Below are positions 17,101 through 24,642 of a stretch of 64,000 nt of DNA, piece by piece. Both the position numbers and the translations under genes were made by a program. Source of the stretch: Epilithonimonas caeni DSM 17710 (GTDB lineage Bacteria > Bacteroidota > Bacteroidia > Flavobacteriales > Weeksellaceae); NCBI RefSeq assembly GCF_000426465.1, contig NZ_AUFK01000009.1, forward strand, positions 558,001-622,000. Reading direction: 5' to 3'. Under the pieces are notes generated by a model, which was not told where the DNA came from, made no database searches, and saw only the letters and a program-made list of their open reading frames with translations. The stretch's first letter is position 1, and each line of letters begins with the position of its first letter.

Positions 17101-17758
17101 TAGAATTTTTGTAGACCACGGAGACGTTGCCATCCTCATCTGTGGAGACCAGCTTGTGGAGAACGTTCGGCGAATAGACCGATTGTGTGACCGTTGGTTC
17201 GAAGATGTAGTCCTGGTCATCCGATACCGCCGTATATCTCTTCACCTCGTTCAGACCGTTGAACAGGTACGCCGTCTTCTTCGTCTTCCCTCCGGACATC
17301 TTCCACGGGTCGCCCGGTGATGCCGTCTCCAGGGGGCGGGACAGCGGGGAGTCCTCCGTCCTCACCTCTGCATAGGCATTGGCGACATTATGGTAATTGT
17401 TGATGTCTGCTTCCGATACTGTCTGCAAAGCGCCTCCTGCGCTTGTTTTTGTGACCGGCAGGTACTGTTTGGTCTGCCTCCCCGTAGCCGGGTCATAGAA
17501 GTAGGATGTTATCATATCGTTCCCCCCATAGGTGGAACCTATCGCGATATCCTGCTTGGGTCTTCCAAGACCGTCCGTATATTGTACAGACTGTACCTGT
17601 TTTTTGCTATTGTTGGCATTGGGGTCAGAGGAATTATAGGTCACAGGCTCCAGATAGGTCCTGCTGTAGGTGTAGGTCTTATGCGGTGTGAAGTTCTGGG
17701 CATCTGCCACCCCGAACAGGCACAGCATCATGAATGTATATATCGTTCGCTTTTTCAT
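14153..17758 (-). CDS. Rhs-repeat secreted protein with variable C-terminal toxin tip
   Basis: The protein has 1201 residues. A signal peptide (MKKRTIYTFMMLCLFGVADA) and a DUF6443-like N-terminal region (QYTDGLGRPKQDIAIG) lead into many YD/Rhs repeats (e.g. YDPNGNIVRLKR, YVYDGANRLKAG). The Rhs-associated core ends GRWFGMDKLAEKYHMTSPYV...FIDPDGM at residue 958. The remaining 243 residues (14156-14884) are the variable tip: a Gly/Asn-rich stretch, then Ala/Gly-rich hydrophobic helices (TASTVFNVAGKVVGAVGIAN; FFPATAWVSLGCFAGMAIYE). The core is strikingly GC-rich and the tip AT-rich, as in classical Rhs genes. There is no T9SS sorting domain. Secretion may depend on the operon partners. Toxic activity is inferred. 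Confidence 0.88.
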   Translation of the reverse strand: MKKRTIYTFMMLCLFGVADAQNFTPHKTYTYSRTYLEPVTYNSSDPNANNSKKQVQSVQYTDGLGRPKQDIAIGSTYGGNDMITSYFYDPATGRQTKQYLPVTKTSAGGALQTVSEADINNYHNVANAYAEVRTEDSPLSRPLETASPGDPWKMSGGKTKKTAYLFNGLNEVKRYTAVSDDQDYIFEPTVTQSVYSPNVLHKLVSTDEDGNVSVVYKNSMGQTLMTRQDLGTEKLDTYYVYNQYGQLVMIVPPKASAQTLTQDVREQLCYTYRYDARGRLIEKRLPGKGREEMVYDRADRLILYRDANMRGQNRWLITKYDLFGRVLYTGFLSGGDRGGWQTIIMDALVIEQPDGTGFARNGMQVLYSNGWFHELDTVLSVNYYDTYPAGTPAKPALIAEAALSSDILAAQSTKTMPTASYVKNIYDDKWTRTWYWYDQRGRSTGAQESNHLGGTTVTHTEQDWAGITQKVETQHRRTASANMVTVRERFVYNGRNYLEKHYHQVDANPEELLASYTYNELGQVTNKQVGNNLQGIDYAYNVRGWLTNINDVTTMGSKLFAYKVNYAQRDGLETPNLDFSAYKVQPRYNGNIAETVWQAVYTVGDVLPGTPQRQGYVYDGANRLKAGFYQLPESPASKANSEIIEEYDPNGNIVRLKRTGSRQKGQVKMIDNLTYNLQGNRITSVTDAANNLNGYGGGGGAIVYDANGNMTAMPDKGITNISYNFLNLPEEIAQTNVSTFYYRADGVKLRKRLMVNNEAGSNPIITDYLDGFVYTTPMAEALQRSLELEDAATMDIRHARQEETFTEATERGEAAQPGDPGSSGVELSYFPTAEGYYDYQNNRYIYQYKDHLGNVRLSYARNPDSGSIDVLDRNDYYPFGMNMQGVDSSFDTMGSFLNHKYNGKELQETGFYDYGWRQYMPDLGRWFGMDKLAEKYHMTSPYVYVANNPAMFIDPDGMKIEETSTGWTFTGNDIKLIFSYFSSGGDFGSMSDQLGDFGGNFGNGAISNFWNSFNGGNTFGGVKAQGGNLTWWTNSNASYGGSNIQGLDQHKTKIDQGGFNNFMDNAFNWIQNHPREVTSIAGIIQAGSTIAEKGLANWNAPSSITKSKIFAETISTKLPASAKALGTASTVFNVAGKVVGAVGIANTLYQMRQGNISNTRGAVDLMMGAAGFFPATAWVSLGCFAGMAIYETYYNNGKPAF
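14156..14884 (-). other. Rhs variable tip (toxin region), AT-rich
   Basis: This is residues 959-1201 of the Rhs protein, after the DPDGM boundary. No nuclease, deaminase or protease motif was recognised. The last 80 residues contain two or three hydrophobic Gly/Ala-rich helices, suggesting membrane insertion. The final 31 codons recur three times downstream as orphan tails. Confidence 0.6.
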
Positions 17759-17770
17759 TGTGTCGTGTTA

Positions 17771-20584
17771 TTAGTAGGCGTCCTGGAAAACATTCTGTTC
17801 ATATTTGTTCTCCCTGATGATGTTATGGTTGGTGTCCTCCACCCTGGTCGGGCGGTTCTGGTTGTCGTAGTAGTAATACTCCGTAAAGCCGTTCGGCGTG
17901 GTCATGCTCTTCACGCCGATCAGCGGGTCGTAGGTATAGGTGGTTATCAGATAGCTCTTGAGCTCCGGTCTTCTGCGGAAGGTCTCCAGCGCATCCCTCA
18001 GCAGCTGCTCGTTCGTGTTGTCCGTGCTGCTGATGTCCTGGTTGGAACGCTGCACGATGTCCAGATCGTTGACATTCGGCTGTTCCAGAAGGGACAGGAC
18101 ATTGAAGTACTCCGCACCCTCTATCTTCGCGATGGGCTGTGTCCCGTTGTAGCCCCAGATGATAGCGGTAGCCACCCCTGTCCTGGAGGTCGTCTGCAGC
18201 ACATTGCCCAGGCTGTCATAGTGGTCGTTCACCTGTTCCCCCGTGACCACGTTGTTGATCCCGAAGGACCTGACCGATGATGGGAAGTAGTTCCCAGCCT
18301 GGTCGTATCTGGTCTCCAGCTTGCCGACAACCACGTTGTTCTGCTTCTGGGCCACCTCAAGAGGAACGGAGAACATGTTCGCCCCTAGGAGCTTCGTATT
18401 GTTCTTCTCCGCAGCATACTGGTACGTTGTCTCTGATACCGTGCCGTCAGCGGTCGTACGCTTCTCGCCCATCAAATTGTTGTTCGCCTGGTTGAAACTC
18501 TTCTCCGAGATATCTGTTAAGGAATTGCCACTTATATCGTAGGTGATATCCGTCGTAGTGACCTTGTCGAAGAAGGATTCCTGGGTGTAAAATATCTCTC
18601 CTGACGGCGAGTGATAAAGATACTGTAGCACTTCATTATAAGATGGGAAAGTATAATCAAATAATGATTCCTGCCTTTTTATATTATCAACATCATAAAC
18701 TTCTTTCTTCTCCAACAATCCATTTTTGACCAGATTGAAATTGGGGAAAATATCGTAATTATATGTATTTGTCGATTGATATTCAGGAAAATCATCTGCT
18801 GTTTTAAAGTAGTACTTGGTATATCCCTTTTTGTCGCTTTCCGTTATCTTTACATTTTTATAAATCATAACATCCTCTTGATCTCGCGATTTTACACCAC
18901 TTGATAAGCCTGAACCGTCGAACAGACTATAATCATAGTTAATACTCTTTTTTAGCTCATAGGTCTCAGAATTACTATTATAGTCATAAAATTTCATGTT
19001 TTCAAGCACAAGACTTCCTGATGAAGTAGCCTGGTATGGTGGGGGTAAGTAGGTTTTTTCAGAGACGGTAAATCTCCCTTTACCTCCAGTTCCTACTACT
19101 TGGAGATATACATTATTACTTGGTTTTATAATGTAAGTTCCACCATCATCTCTAGTTGGTTCAAGACCTATTACAGTAGGATCAACCAAACGATATTCAA
19201 ACACCATTGGTACATCTCCTCCACCTAAACTAGGATTTTCGGTATTTCCATTGGGATACCATTCTTCTCGCGAAAAACCAACCTTTATCTTGGTTGTTGG
19301 CCCATGCAAAAACCAAGATGCAGGTAATGGATAATTTCTGTTTTGATTTTTGGTGTCGATAATGATCTCCCGCTCAGACGTATAATAATTAATTCCTTGG
19401 ATAAATGTTGTAGGGTTTTGTACATACTGTATAAAATAAGGAGTGTTTAAATCAATAGCTATTTTAGTATAATCGAAATTATACTCTATTTTTTTTCCGG
19501 ATGAGAACTTGACAATATTCAATATACCTAAATCGGAAACGGATGGATTGCTCGTACCATATGGTACAAAAGTATAGACTTTGTAACTAAAATCAACTTC
19601 ATCAACTATAACATCATTTTTATCTACATTCTTAATCCAGTTCAGGTCTCTGCTATAAATCTCATTGTATTCAAATTGATAGGGTGTGGCACTAGTAATT
19701 CCTAATTTACTTTTTGATATGAAATTTTCATTATGATCTTTGAGGGTAATACTCTTGATATAACGACTGTCCTGCAAGGGAAACTCGTCACTATACATAT
19801 TGCTGTTGCCATGCTCAAAATTAATACTTCCATATGCAGTTGTAATTTTTTCGGGTAGATAGTACCACGTATCATTGTCATCATTCTCATATCTTACATT
19901 ATTAAAAGTCGCTACTATTCGGCTTGAGGCATCCTCTACTCTTGTCACATAAAAGGTATTTCTCAATTTCATAGAAGTATAGGTAGTTGTCCAATTTATA
20001 CTTACTGGATAATAGAATTTGGTTTCGTCATGTTCAGAAAAATAATATTTGTAACCCTTACTATCTGTTATAGTAAATGACTCTATAAGTCTTGGCTGCC
20101 ATGCTCCTATAATTGAGCCTCTTGTATGCTCAATAATTATATTGCTGGGTGTTAGTTTTATAGCTCTATAAGTATCATTTGGATAAAAACCGACTCTTTC
20201 AAATTTGAAACTTCCCTGTTCCCCATTGAGATTGTAATAGTAGACATCATCATAAAGCTCATTTGCATTCGTATCTACTATTGTTTCGTCAGGTGATCCA
20301 TTATGAAAATCCCTTGTAATAATAAAATTGCTGCCTGTCAATGCCCAGTTCTTTGCAATAAGACCAGAGAAACTACCTTTCTTGTAGGCATTGGCGTTAT
20401 AAGCCAGACCAAATCCTAAAGTAAAATCTTTTGCTGCCGGAAGGCTTGCTAGGGGAAACGATATATCAGGTACTCCAGTCTGATAGGTAGCCGGCGAATT
20501 CACAGACGCTGCCAAGCTATTATCTTGGCTTTTATAAAATATGCTTATCAATAATATAAATAGTAATTGTAATCTCTTTCTCAT
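17771..20584 (-). CDS. Secreted YD/Rhs-repeat-like protein, operon partner of the Rhs toxin
   Basis: The protein has 937 residues. Its signal peptide (MRKRLQLLFILLISIFYKSQ) is followed by an N-terminal region resembling the start of SpvB/insecticidal-toxin-like proteins (TGVPDISFPLASL, LGFGLAYNANAYKKG, GLIAKNWALTGSNFIITRDF). A long beta-rich middle follows, and C-terminal YD-type repeats (TYDPLIGVKSMTTPNGFTEY, YYYDNQNRPTRVEDTNHN). The first two thirds are AT-rich; the last 830 bp (17771 to about 18600) become GC-rich like the Rhs core next door. It ends 12 bp before the Rhs start. It probably forms part of the same shell or delivery particle. Confidence 0.8.
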   Translation of the reverse strand: MRKRLQLLFILLISIFYKSQDNSLAASVNSPATYQTGVPDISFPLASLPAAKDFTLGFGLAYNANAYKKGSFSGLIAKNWALTGSNFIITRDFHNGSPDETIVDTNANELYDDVYYYNLNGEQGSFKFERVGFYPNDTYRAIKLTPSNIIIEHTRGSIIGAWQPRLIESFTITDSKGYKYYFSEHDETKFYYPVSINWTTTYTSMKLRNTFYVTRVEDASSRIVATFNNVRYENDDNDTWYYLPEKITTAYGSINFEHGNSNMYSDEFPLQDSRYIKSITLKDHNENFISKSKLGITSATPYQFEYNEIYSRDLNWIKNVDKNDVIVDEVDFSYKVYTFVPYGTSNPSVSDLGILNIVKFSSGKKIEYNFDYTKIAIDLNTPYFIQYVQNPTTFIQGINYYTSEREIIIDTKNQNRNYPLPASWFLHGPTTKIKVGFSREEWYPNGNTENPSLGGGDVPMVFEYRLVDPTVIGLEPTRDDGGTYIIKPSNNVYLQVVGTGGKGRFTVSEKTYLPPPYQATSSGSLVLENMKFYDYNSNSETYELKKSINYDYSLFDGSGLSSGVKSRDQEDVMIYKNVKITESDKKGYTKYYFKTADDFPEYQSTNTYNYDIFPNFNLVKNGLLEKKEVYDVDNIKRQESLFDYTFPSYNEVLQYLYHSPSGEIFYTQESFFDKVTTTDITYDISGNSLTDISEKSFNQANNNLMGEKRTTADGTVSETTYQYAAEKNNTKLLGANMFSVPLEVAQKQNNVVVGKLETRYDQAGNYFPSSVRSFGINNVVTGEQVNDHYDSLGNVLQTTSRTGVATAIIWGYNGTQPIAKIEGAEYFNVLSLLEQPNVNDLDIVQRSNQDISSTDNTNEQLLRDALETFRRRPELKSYLITTYTYDPLIGVKSMTTPNGFTEYYYYDNQNRPTRVEDTNHNIIRENKYEQNVFQDAY

Positions 20585-20590
20585 AGTGTT

Positions 20591-22243
20591 TTATTCTTTC
20601 ACGATTTTAGTTGTTAGATTTTTGTTTTTCTGTGTCGGTATATTGGCCTTGATAATATAGACACCCTGTGGCAATCTTGAGGTGTCGACCTTAGTAACTT
20701 TATTCTTCGTTTGCGATTGCTGGATCACCTTGCCCGTCATATCATACAGATAAATATCCGCACTCTCGAAGTCCAGCCTTATCTCCACGTAGCAGTAATC
20801 CTTCACCGGATTCGGGTAGATCCGGATATCCTTGTTCTCCATCAGGTCCTCCACATCACTGTCCAGCAGCTTCACCACCTTCCAGTTCTCCTTGCCCAAC
20901 TCTTCCGCACTCGTCCCTGCCAGGATGTACGAACCGTCCCTGTTCAGCAATGCCGATGTCAGTCGTTCCTCTTTCTTCTTTTCCCTACCCTCCACATACT
21001 TTCTCCAGACCTCCTTGCCATTCCTGTCGATGTACAGCATCCAGAACGTCTCGTCGTTCTTCTCAACCTTGCCCTCGCTCTGGGTGTAACCTCCTATCAA
21101 AAAGCCTTTGGTTCCGTCCTGGTTCTTTTCTCTCTGTCCCTTGATCTCGTTCAATGACATCAGCACATCCCTGTTCCTGAAGTTGTAAGACTGCTGCCAT
21201 TGTTCATTGCCATCTTCATCCAAAGCCAAAACCCAAAGATCAGTTCCTTCTTCCAACTTAGCTCTCTTATTTCCCGAAGTCTGTGATCTACTTTCGCCAC
21301 CGATAATGTAACCTGAATCTGTTAGTGCCATAGTTCTGACATGATCATCTTCACTCCCTCCAAAGTTCTTTTCCCATTGGACATTCATATTCTTGTCCAG
21401 CTTCACGATCCAATAATCACCCTCGCCATGGTTATCTGTGGTTTTTGGTTGATAGTTGGTGGTTATTGGCCCTTCGCCTGTCATGCCGAGCGGGGTCGAA
21501 GCATCTTCATTCTTAATTTTTAATTCTTCATTAGTAACTGCTCCGCTTCTGGAATAGATGCCCATCAAGACACCCCCATCCTTCGTTGGGATCACCTTCT
21601 CAACCTCGTCCAGACCTTTGCCACCCATGATGAGCTGACCGATGACCTTTCCGTTCTTGTCCATTTTGGTCACAAGGACATCCTTGGAGCCGTAACCCTT
21701 GCCCTGAGCTTGTCGAAGGGTGGGATGATTGGTTGAACCTGCCACAATATACCCTTGGTCTGTTGTCTGGGTAACACTTCTGGCTTCTTCATTATATCGT
21801 GTTCCTATCGTCTGTTGCCATTCCTCTTCCCCGTTCTCATCAATCTTGATCACCCATATATCAGAAGAGCCATTGCCTTTGTCCTTCTTGTCCAGGGCCG
21901 ATGAGGAATACGAAGTGCCGGCCAACAGAAAACCACCTTCCTGAGTGGAAATGGTGGAACTGAGGTAGTCATGACGATTCCCCGAGAAATACCTCTCCCA
22001 GACCTTCTGCCCCTGCTGGTCGAGTTTAAGGATATGGTAATCGTAACCATTGTTTTGATTGGAGCCTGGGTTCTGATCCTTTTGGATGGAAGATCCGGAT
22101 ACCAAATACTGTCCGTCTATCGTGACAGCAAGCCCGGAAAGGAAATCCTGAGTATTGGAATCTATGTTCTTTTGCCAGCTCACCTTTTGGGCATGGACAT
22201 GGCACAGGACAAGAATGCCCATACTGATGTAGAGTCTTTTCAT
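20591..22243 (-). CDS. T9SS-secreted propeller-like protein, first gene of the Rhs operon
   Basis: The protein has 550 residues. A signal peptide (ending CHVHAQ) precedes about seven repeats of the form GxYLVSGSS / GGFLLAGTS / GYIVAGSTN / SYILAGTS followed by DIWVIKIDENGEEEWQQTIG-like strands, which point to a beta-propeller. The last 75 residues are a T9SS sorting domain (IRIYPNPVKDYCYVEIRL ... RLPQGVYIIKANI). The next gene begins 6 bp downstream. Two segments (near residues 175-185 and 235-270) are dispersed intergenic repeats that have become coding in frame. It may anchor or help export the Rhs partners. Confidence 0.85.
   Translation of the reverse strand: MKRLYISMGILVLCHVHAQKVSWQKNIDSNTQDFLSGLAVTIDGQYLVSGSSIQKDQNPGSNQNNGYDYHILKLDQQGQKVWERYFSGNRHDYLSSTISTQEGGFLLAGTSYSSSALDKKDKGNGSSDIWVIKIDENGEEEWQQTIGTRYNEEARSVTQTTDQGYIVAGSTNHPTLRQAQGKGYGSKDVLVTKMDKNGKVIGQLIMGGKGLDEVEKVIPTKDGGVLMGIYSRSGAVTNEELKIKNEDASTPLGMTGEGPITTNYQPKTTDNHGEGDYWIVKLDKNMNVQWEKNFGGSEDDHVRTMALTDSGYIIGGESRSQTSGNKRAKLEEGTDLWVLALDEDGNEQWQQSYNFRNRDVLMSLNEIKGQREKNQDGTKGFLIGGYTQSEGKVEKNDETFWMLYIDRNGKEVWRKYVEGREKKKEERLTSALLNRDGSYILAGTSAEELGKENWKVVKLLDSDVEDLMENKDIRIYPNPVKDYCYVEIRLDFESADIYLYDMTGKVIQQSQTKNKVTKVDTSRLPQGVYIIKANIPTQKNKNLTTKIVKE
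21435..21545. repeat. Dispersed repeat inserted in frame in the propeller gene
   Basis: It contains TGTCATGCCGAGCGGGGTCG, a version of the TTCGACTCCGCTCAGGATGA family, plus AT-rich flanks typical of intergenic DNA (TTAATTTTTAATTCTTCATT). The insertion encodes about 35 residues that break the propeller repeat pattern. Confidence 0.6.
21696..21725. repeat. Second dispersed repeat in the propeller gene
   Basis: TGCCCTGAGCTTGTCGAAGG matches the same intergenic family. On the coding strand it yields PTLRQAQGKG inside a propeller blade. Confidence 0.65.
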
Positions 22244-22310
22244 GATCTGAGTTTTTATTGATTAAAAATAGTTATACGATCTATCTGATCTATTTTCTTT
22301 GATCTTTTTG

Positions 22311-22318
22311 CAAAAATA
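22311..22318 (-). promoter_or_regulatory. Possible -7 element for the Rhs operon
   Basis: TATTTTTG on the minus strand fits TAnnTTTG and would give a leader of about 60 nt before the ATG at 22243. A TTTG further upstream (22336-22333) is only 14 nt away, shorter than usual. Confidence 0.35.
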
Positions 22319-22542
22319 AATTTTAAAAACGACAAAACTTGACGTATTATATATTTTTTTATTAAAATTTTATAGTTTTTATCTTCGATAACGGATTTTA
22401 CTATGTAATATTTTGATTTATTCGTAAATTTTTATTTCTTAATAAAATATACACTTATAAAAAAACTGATCGAGGCTTTGTATTATATTATATCCATTCA
22501 TTAAAAAATCAAATTATATAATATTAATCCGGAATAGGGATC

Positions 22543-22720
22543 TTTAAAACGCAAAGCCGCACAAAGAATTAACTACCTGATTCAAAATATAAGATAAACC
22601 AAGACGTAAAACTTATCAAAGTAAACATCGTTTTGCATTACTTTGACAAATGAAGTGGCATTGTACAGCTTAAAAACGTTTCAGAAAGTAAATATTGCTT
22701 GTTTTCCTTTGCGATAAAAT
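22543..22720 (+). repeat. Dispersed MITE-like repeat, copy B
   Basis: It begins TTTAAAACGCAAAGCCGC and ends CCTTTGCGATAAAAT; the two ends are inverted versions of each other. It is about 178 bp and aligns in reverse with copy A. The stretch 22244-22824 otherwise shows no gene, only AT-rich DNA and a terminator at its end. Confidence 0.75.
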
Positions 22721-22787
22721 AATTAAATTTCTGAAAAACAATTATTTAAAATATTACTTATCCCGAACGCAGTTTTATATATGCTCC

Positions 22788-22818
22788 ATAAAGAAAGATC
22801 CACTCTTTCGAGTGGATC
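22788..22818 (-). terminator. Terminator of the DUF6266 gene
   Basis: GATCCACTC and GAGTGGATC form a 9-bp stem with a 4-nt loop (GAAA on the transcript), followed by TTTCTTT on the minus strand. Confidence 0.8.
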
Positions 22819-22824
22819 GATCGT

Positions 22825-23466
22825 TTAGATAACCTGGTGTTGTCCCAGATAGAAACTGGTGGATGCCGAGGCCTGCTTCTCGTTGTTGAGAAAAGCATAG
22901 ACCTCCATCGTTTTGCCGATGCAGTAGTTCGGGAGCGTGACATCTGCCATCAGGTCGGAGCGCATTACAATGCCCTCAAAGATCTCAAAATTCTTCAGCT
23001 CCGCACAGTAGCAAACGATACTGACCTGGTCTGACGGAGCAGCATTCCCCTGGGTACTGTTGTCCTCCCAATCCAGATGCAGTACGCCACCTGCCTGTGT
23101 AGTCAGTACCGCATTCTGAAACCCTGTAAGGTCACCTTTGGTAATGAGCACCTTGTTGTAGATCAGCTCCGGAACATCTTTCTGTACCTCAACCGCCTCA
23201 TTGATGGTATAGGACACCGCCATATTCACCCTGGACCTCACACCACTCGACGAGCCAAAATACCGTGACTGGATGGTTTTGAGCGGCTGAAGGAAGGTGA
23301 TGACCAATTTGAACCTGAGCTGCTGCATAGCCTGTTTTTCTGATGGAAGCCTCTGGGTCACTTTGGGACGGCTCCTGATGATGTCCTTGCCTCGCCAGCT
23401 GGCGCCCACTACTGTTCCTACTTTTCCTGAGAATCCGCCTAGGATCCCTTTATTGATTGTTGCCAT
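22825..23466 (-). CDS. DUF6266 family protein
   Basis: The protein has 213 residues. It begins MATINKGILGGFSGKVGTVV then GASWRGKDIIRSRPK, the family's conserved N-terminus. The middle contains LQPLKTIQSRYFGSSSG and VNMAVSYTINEAV, and the C-terminal half is beta-rich. No signal peptide or membrane helix is seen. The family is found in many Bacteroidota; its function is unknown to me. Some of these look like structural proteins of phage-like or extracellular particles, but nothing here proves that. A 10-bp-periodic repeat lies just upstream. Confidence 0.85.
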   Translation of the reverse strand: MATINKGILGGFSGKVGTVVGASWRGKDIIRSRPKVTQRLPSEKQAMQQLRFKLVITFLQPLKTIQSRYFGSSSGVRSRVNMAVSYTINEAVEVQKDVPELIYNKVLITKGDLTGFQNAVLTTQAGGVLHLDWEDNSTQGNAAPSDQVSIVCYCAELKNFEIFEGIVMRSDLMADVTLPNYCIGKTMEVYAFLNNEKQASASTSFYLGQHQVI

Positions 23467-24029
23467 AACATTTGGTTTTTAATGTTTAATGACACGAAGG
23501 TATAGCAGAAAATATCACTCTGTACACCCCTGACAGGTTTTGACCGGTTTTGATTGATTTTGACCATGTATCTGCTGCATTTCTTCGGAAAGGCTTCGAG
23601 GTTTCTTCGGGTCTTCTTCGGAAAAAAAATATTTTTTCCGAACAACTACCGAAGGATTATCGAAGAAAATAGGAATGGAAGTTGAAACATGTTCTTTTTA
23701 GTTGTTGAGGTTTTGATATCCTTCGACTCCGCTCAGGATGACAGTTTTGATTTTGAGAAAAACTTCTCGCAGACCTAGAAGTCTTGCAGGTTTTTTAATG
23801 CAAAGAAGCTGGACAGATGGTGGTGCTTTGGGGGTATTCGGCTCCGCTCAGGATGATAATATATTTAAACAAAATTGGGATAAGGCATAATGATCAAAGT
23901 ATTAGAATTTAATATCACATCTTATCCCGAACTGAGATCATTTATGGAAAATGGGTCTGTTGATCTGGAAAATGCTATTCCTCTCTTTCAGTAGACACGA
24001 TTGCTCTAACTGATAATGCCTTTGCAGTT
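23467..24029. other. Gene-free region with several short repeats
   Basis: It holds the phased 10-bp repeats, an 11-bp inverted repeat (23617-23627 with 23632-23642) and two copies of the CGACTCCGCTCAGGATGA family (23721-23743, 23837-23857). No protein of recognisable kind is encoded. Confidence 0.65.
23531..23565. repeat. 10-bp phased direct repeats upstream of the DUF6266 gene
   Basis: Three and a half units, TGACAGGTTT, TGACCGGTTT, TGATTGATTT and TGACC, follow each other without gaps, 65-100 bp before the start codon. The period equals about one helical turn, which suggests cooperative protein binding on one DNA face. Confidence 0.7.
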
Positions 24030-24293
24030 TTATTTCAGCAGTTCTTCTTCTATCGACCTACGGGAATAATAATATTTACCACCCAACTTGATATATTTTA
24101 TCTTTTTGTTTCGCCTCAAACGGTAGATAGAGCTGTCGCTCAGGTTGTAGATCTGTTTGAGGTCGGCACTGTCCAACAGATCTTTGGATTGGCTTTTGGT
24201 TCCAAAGTTATCCAGACGGTTGAGGATCTCATACAGCAAGATAATAGATAGGTCCTCACCCGGATCGGAGGAATAGAAATTTGTTTTCATCAT
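24030..24293 (-). CDS. Small HTH protein (excisionase/MerR-like HTH_17)
   Basis: The protein has 87 residues; the second codon is also ATG, so the start is uncertain by one residue. The C-terminal half reads LLDSADLKQIYNLSDSSIYR then LRRNKKIKYIKLGGKYYY and SRRSIEEELL, which is the winged-helix layout of HTH_17/excisionase-type DNA-binding proteins. In Bacteroidota such proteins occur in mobile islands and as small regulators. Here no integrase is nearby. It might bind the phased repeats upstream of the DUF6266 gene, but that is only a suggestion from proximity. Confidence 0.8.
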   Translation of the reverse strand: MMKTNFYSSDPGEDLSIILLYEILNRLDNFGTKSQSKDLLDSADLKQIYNLSDSSIYRLRRNKKIKYIKLGGKYYYSRRSIEEELLK

Positions 24294-24390
24294 TTTAGTT
24301 TTTAGGAAAATAACATAAATTACTTATAAAACGAAAATAGTATTAATATTATTCTCCAATCATATCATTTTTAATCAATTATATACAAAA

Positions 24391-24418
24391 AGGTCTTCGA
24401 ATCATGATTCGAAGACCT
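24391..24418 (-). terminator. Perfect 28-bp palindrome, probable terminator
   Basis: A 14-bp arm beginning AGGTCTTCGA is followed directly by its reverse complement, with no spacer in the sequence. On the minus strand a T-run follows it, so it suits termination of the DapB-like gene transcript 225 bp downstream of that gene's stop. The rest of 24294-24642 shows no gene, only a TCTCGCAGAT-type repeat (about 24514-24575). Confidence 0.75.
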
Positions 24419-24642
24419 AGCAAATACAGTTTAAAGCTTATTTTAGAGATGATAAGATAATTTCATATCAATAATTTCTATTTAGTAAAGCAATACTAAA
24501 AGTCTTTTCGGTTCTCGCAGATTTTCCTGATCGGGCAGATTTCAAACTTAAAATCTGATAAATCTGTAAGAATAAATAGTTTAATTATATGTAAATAAGT
24601 AGTGCCCTCTATATATTTTTATTATCAATTTGACAATTATAA

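Noticed and set aside
17390-18280. Long plus-strand open frame (296 codons) antisense to the Rhs genes
   Set aside because: It is an artefact of the GC-rich Rhs core; the protein shows no domain and spans the junction of two clear minus-strand genes.
22825-24293. DUF6266 and HTH genes as part of a prophage or integrative element
   Set aside because: No integrase, capsid, tail or conjugation gene and no tRNA attachment site is visible nearby.
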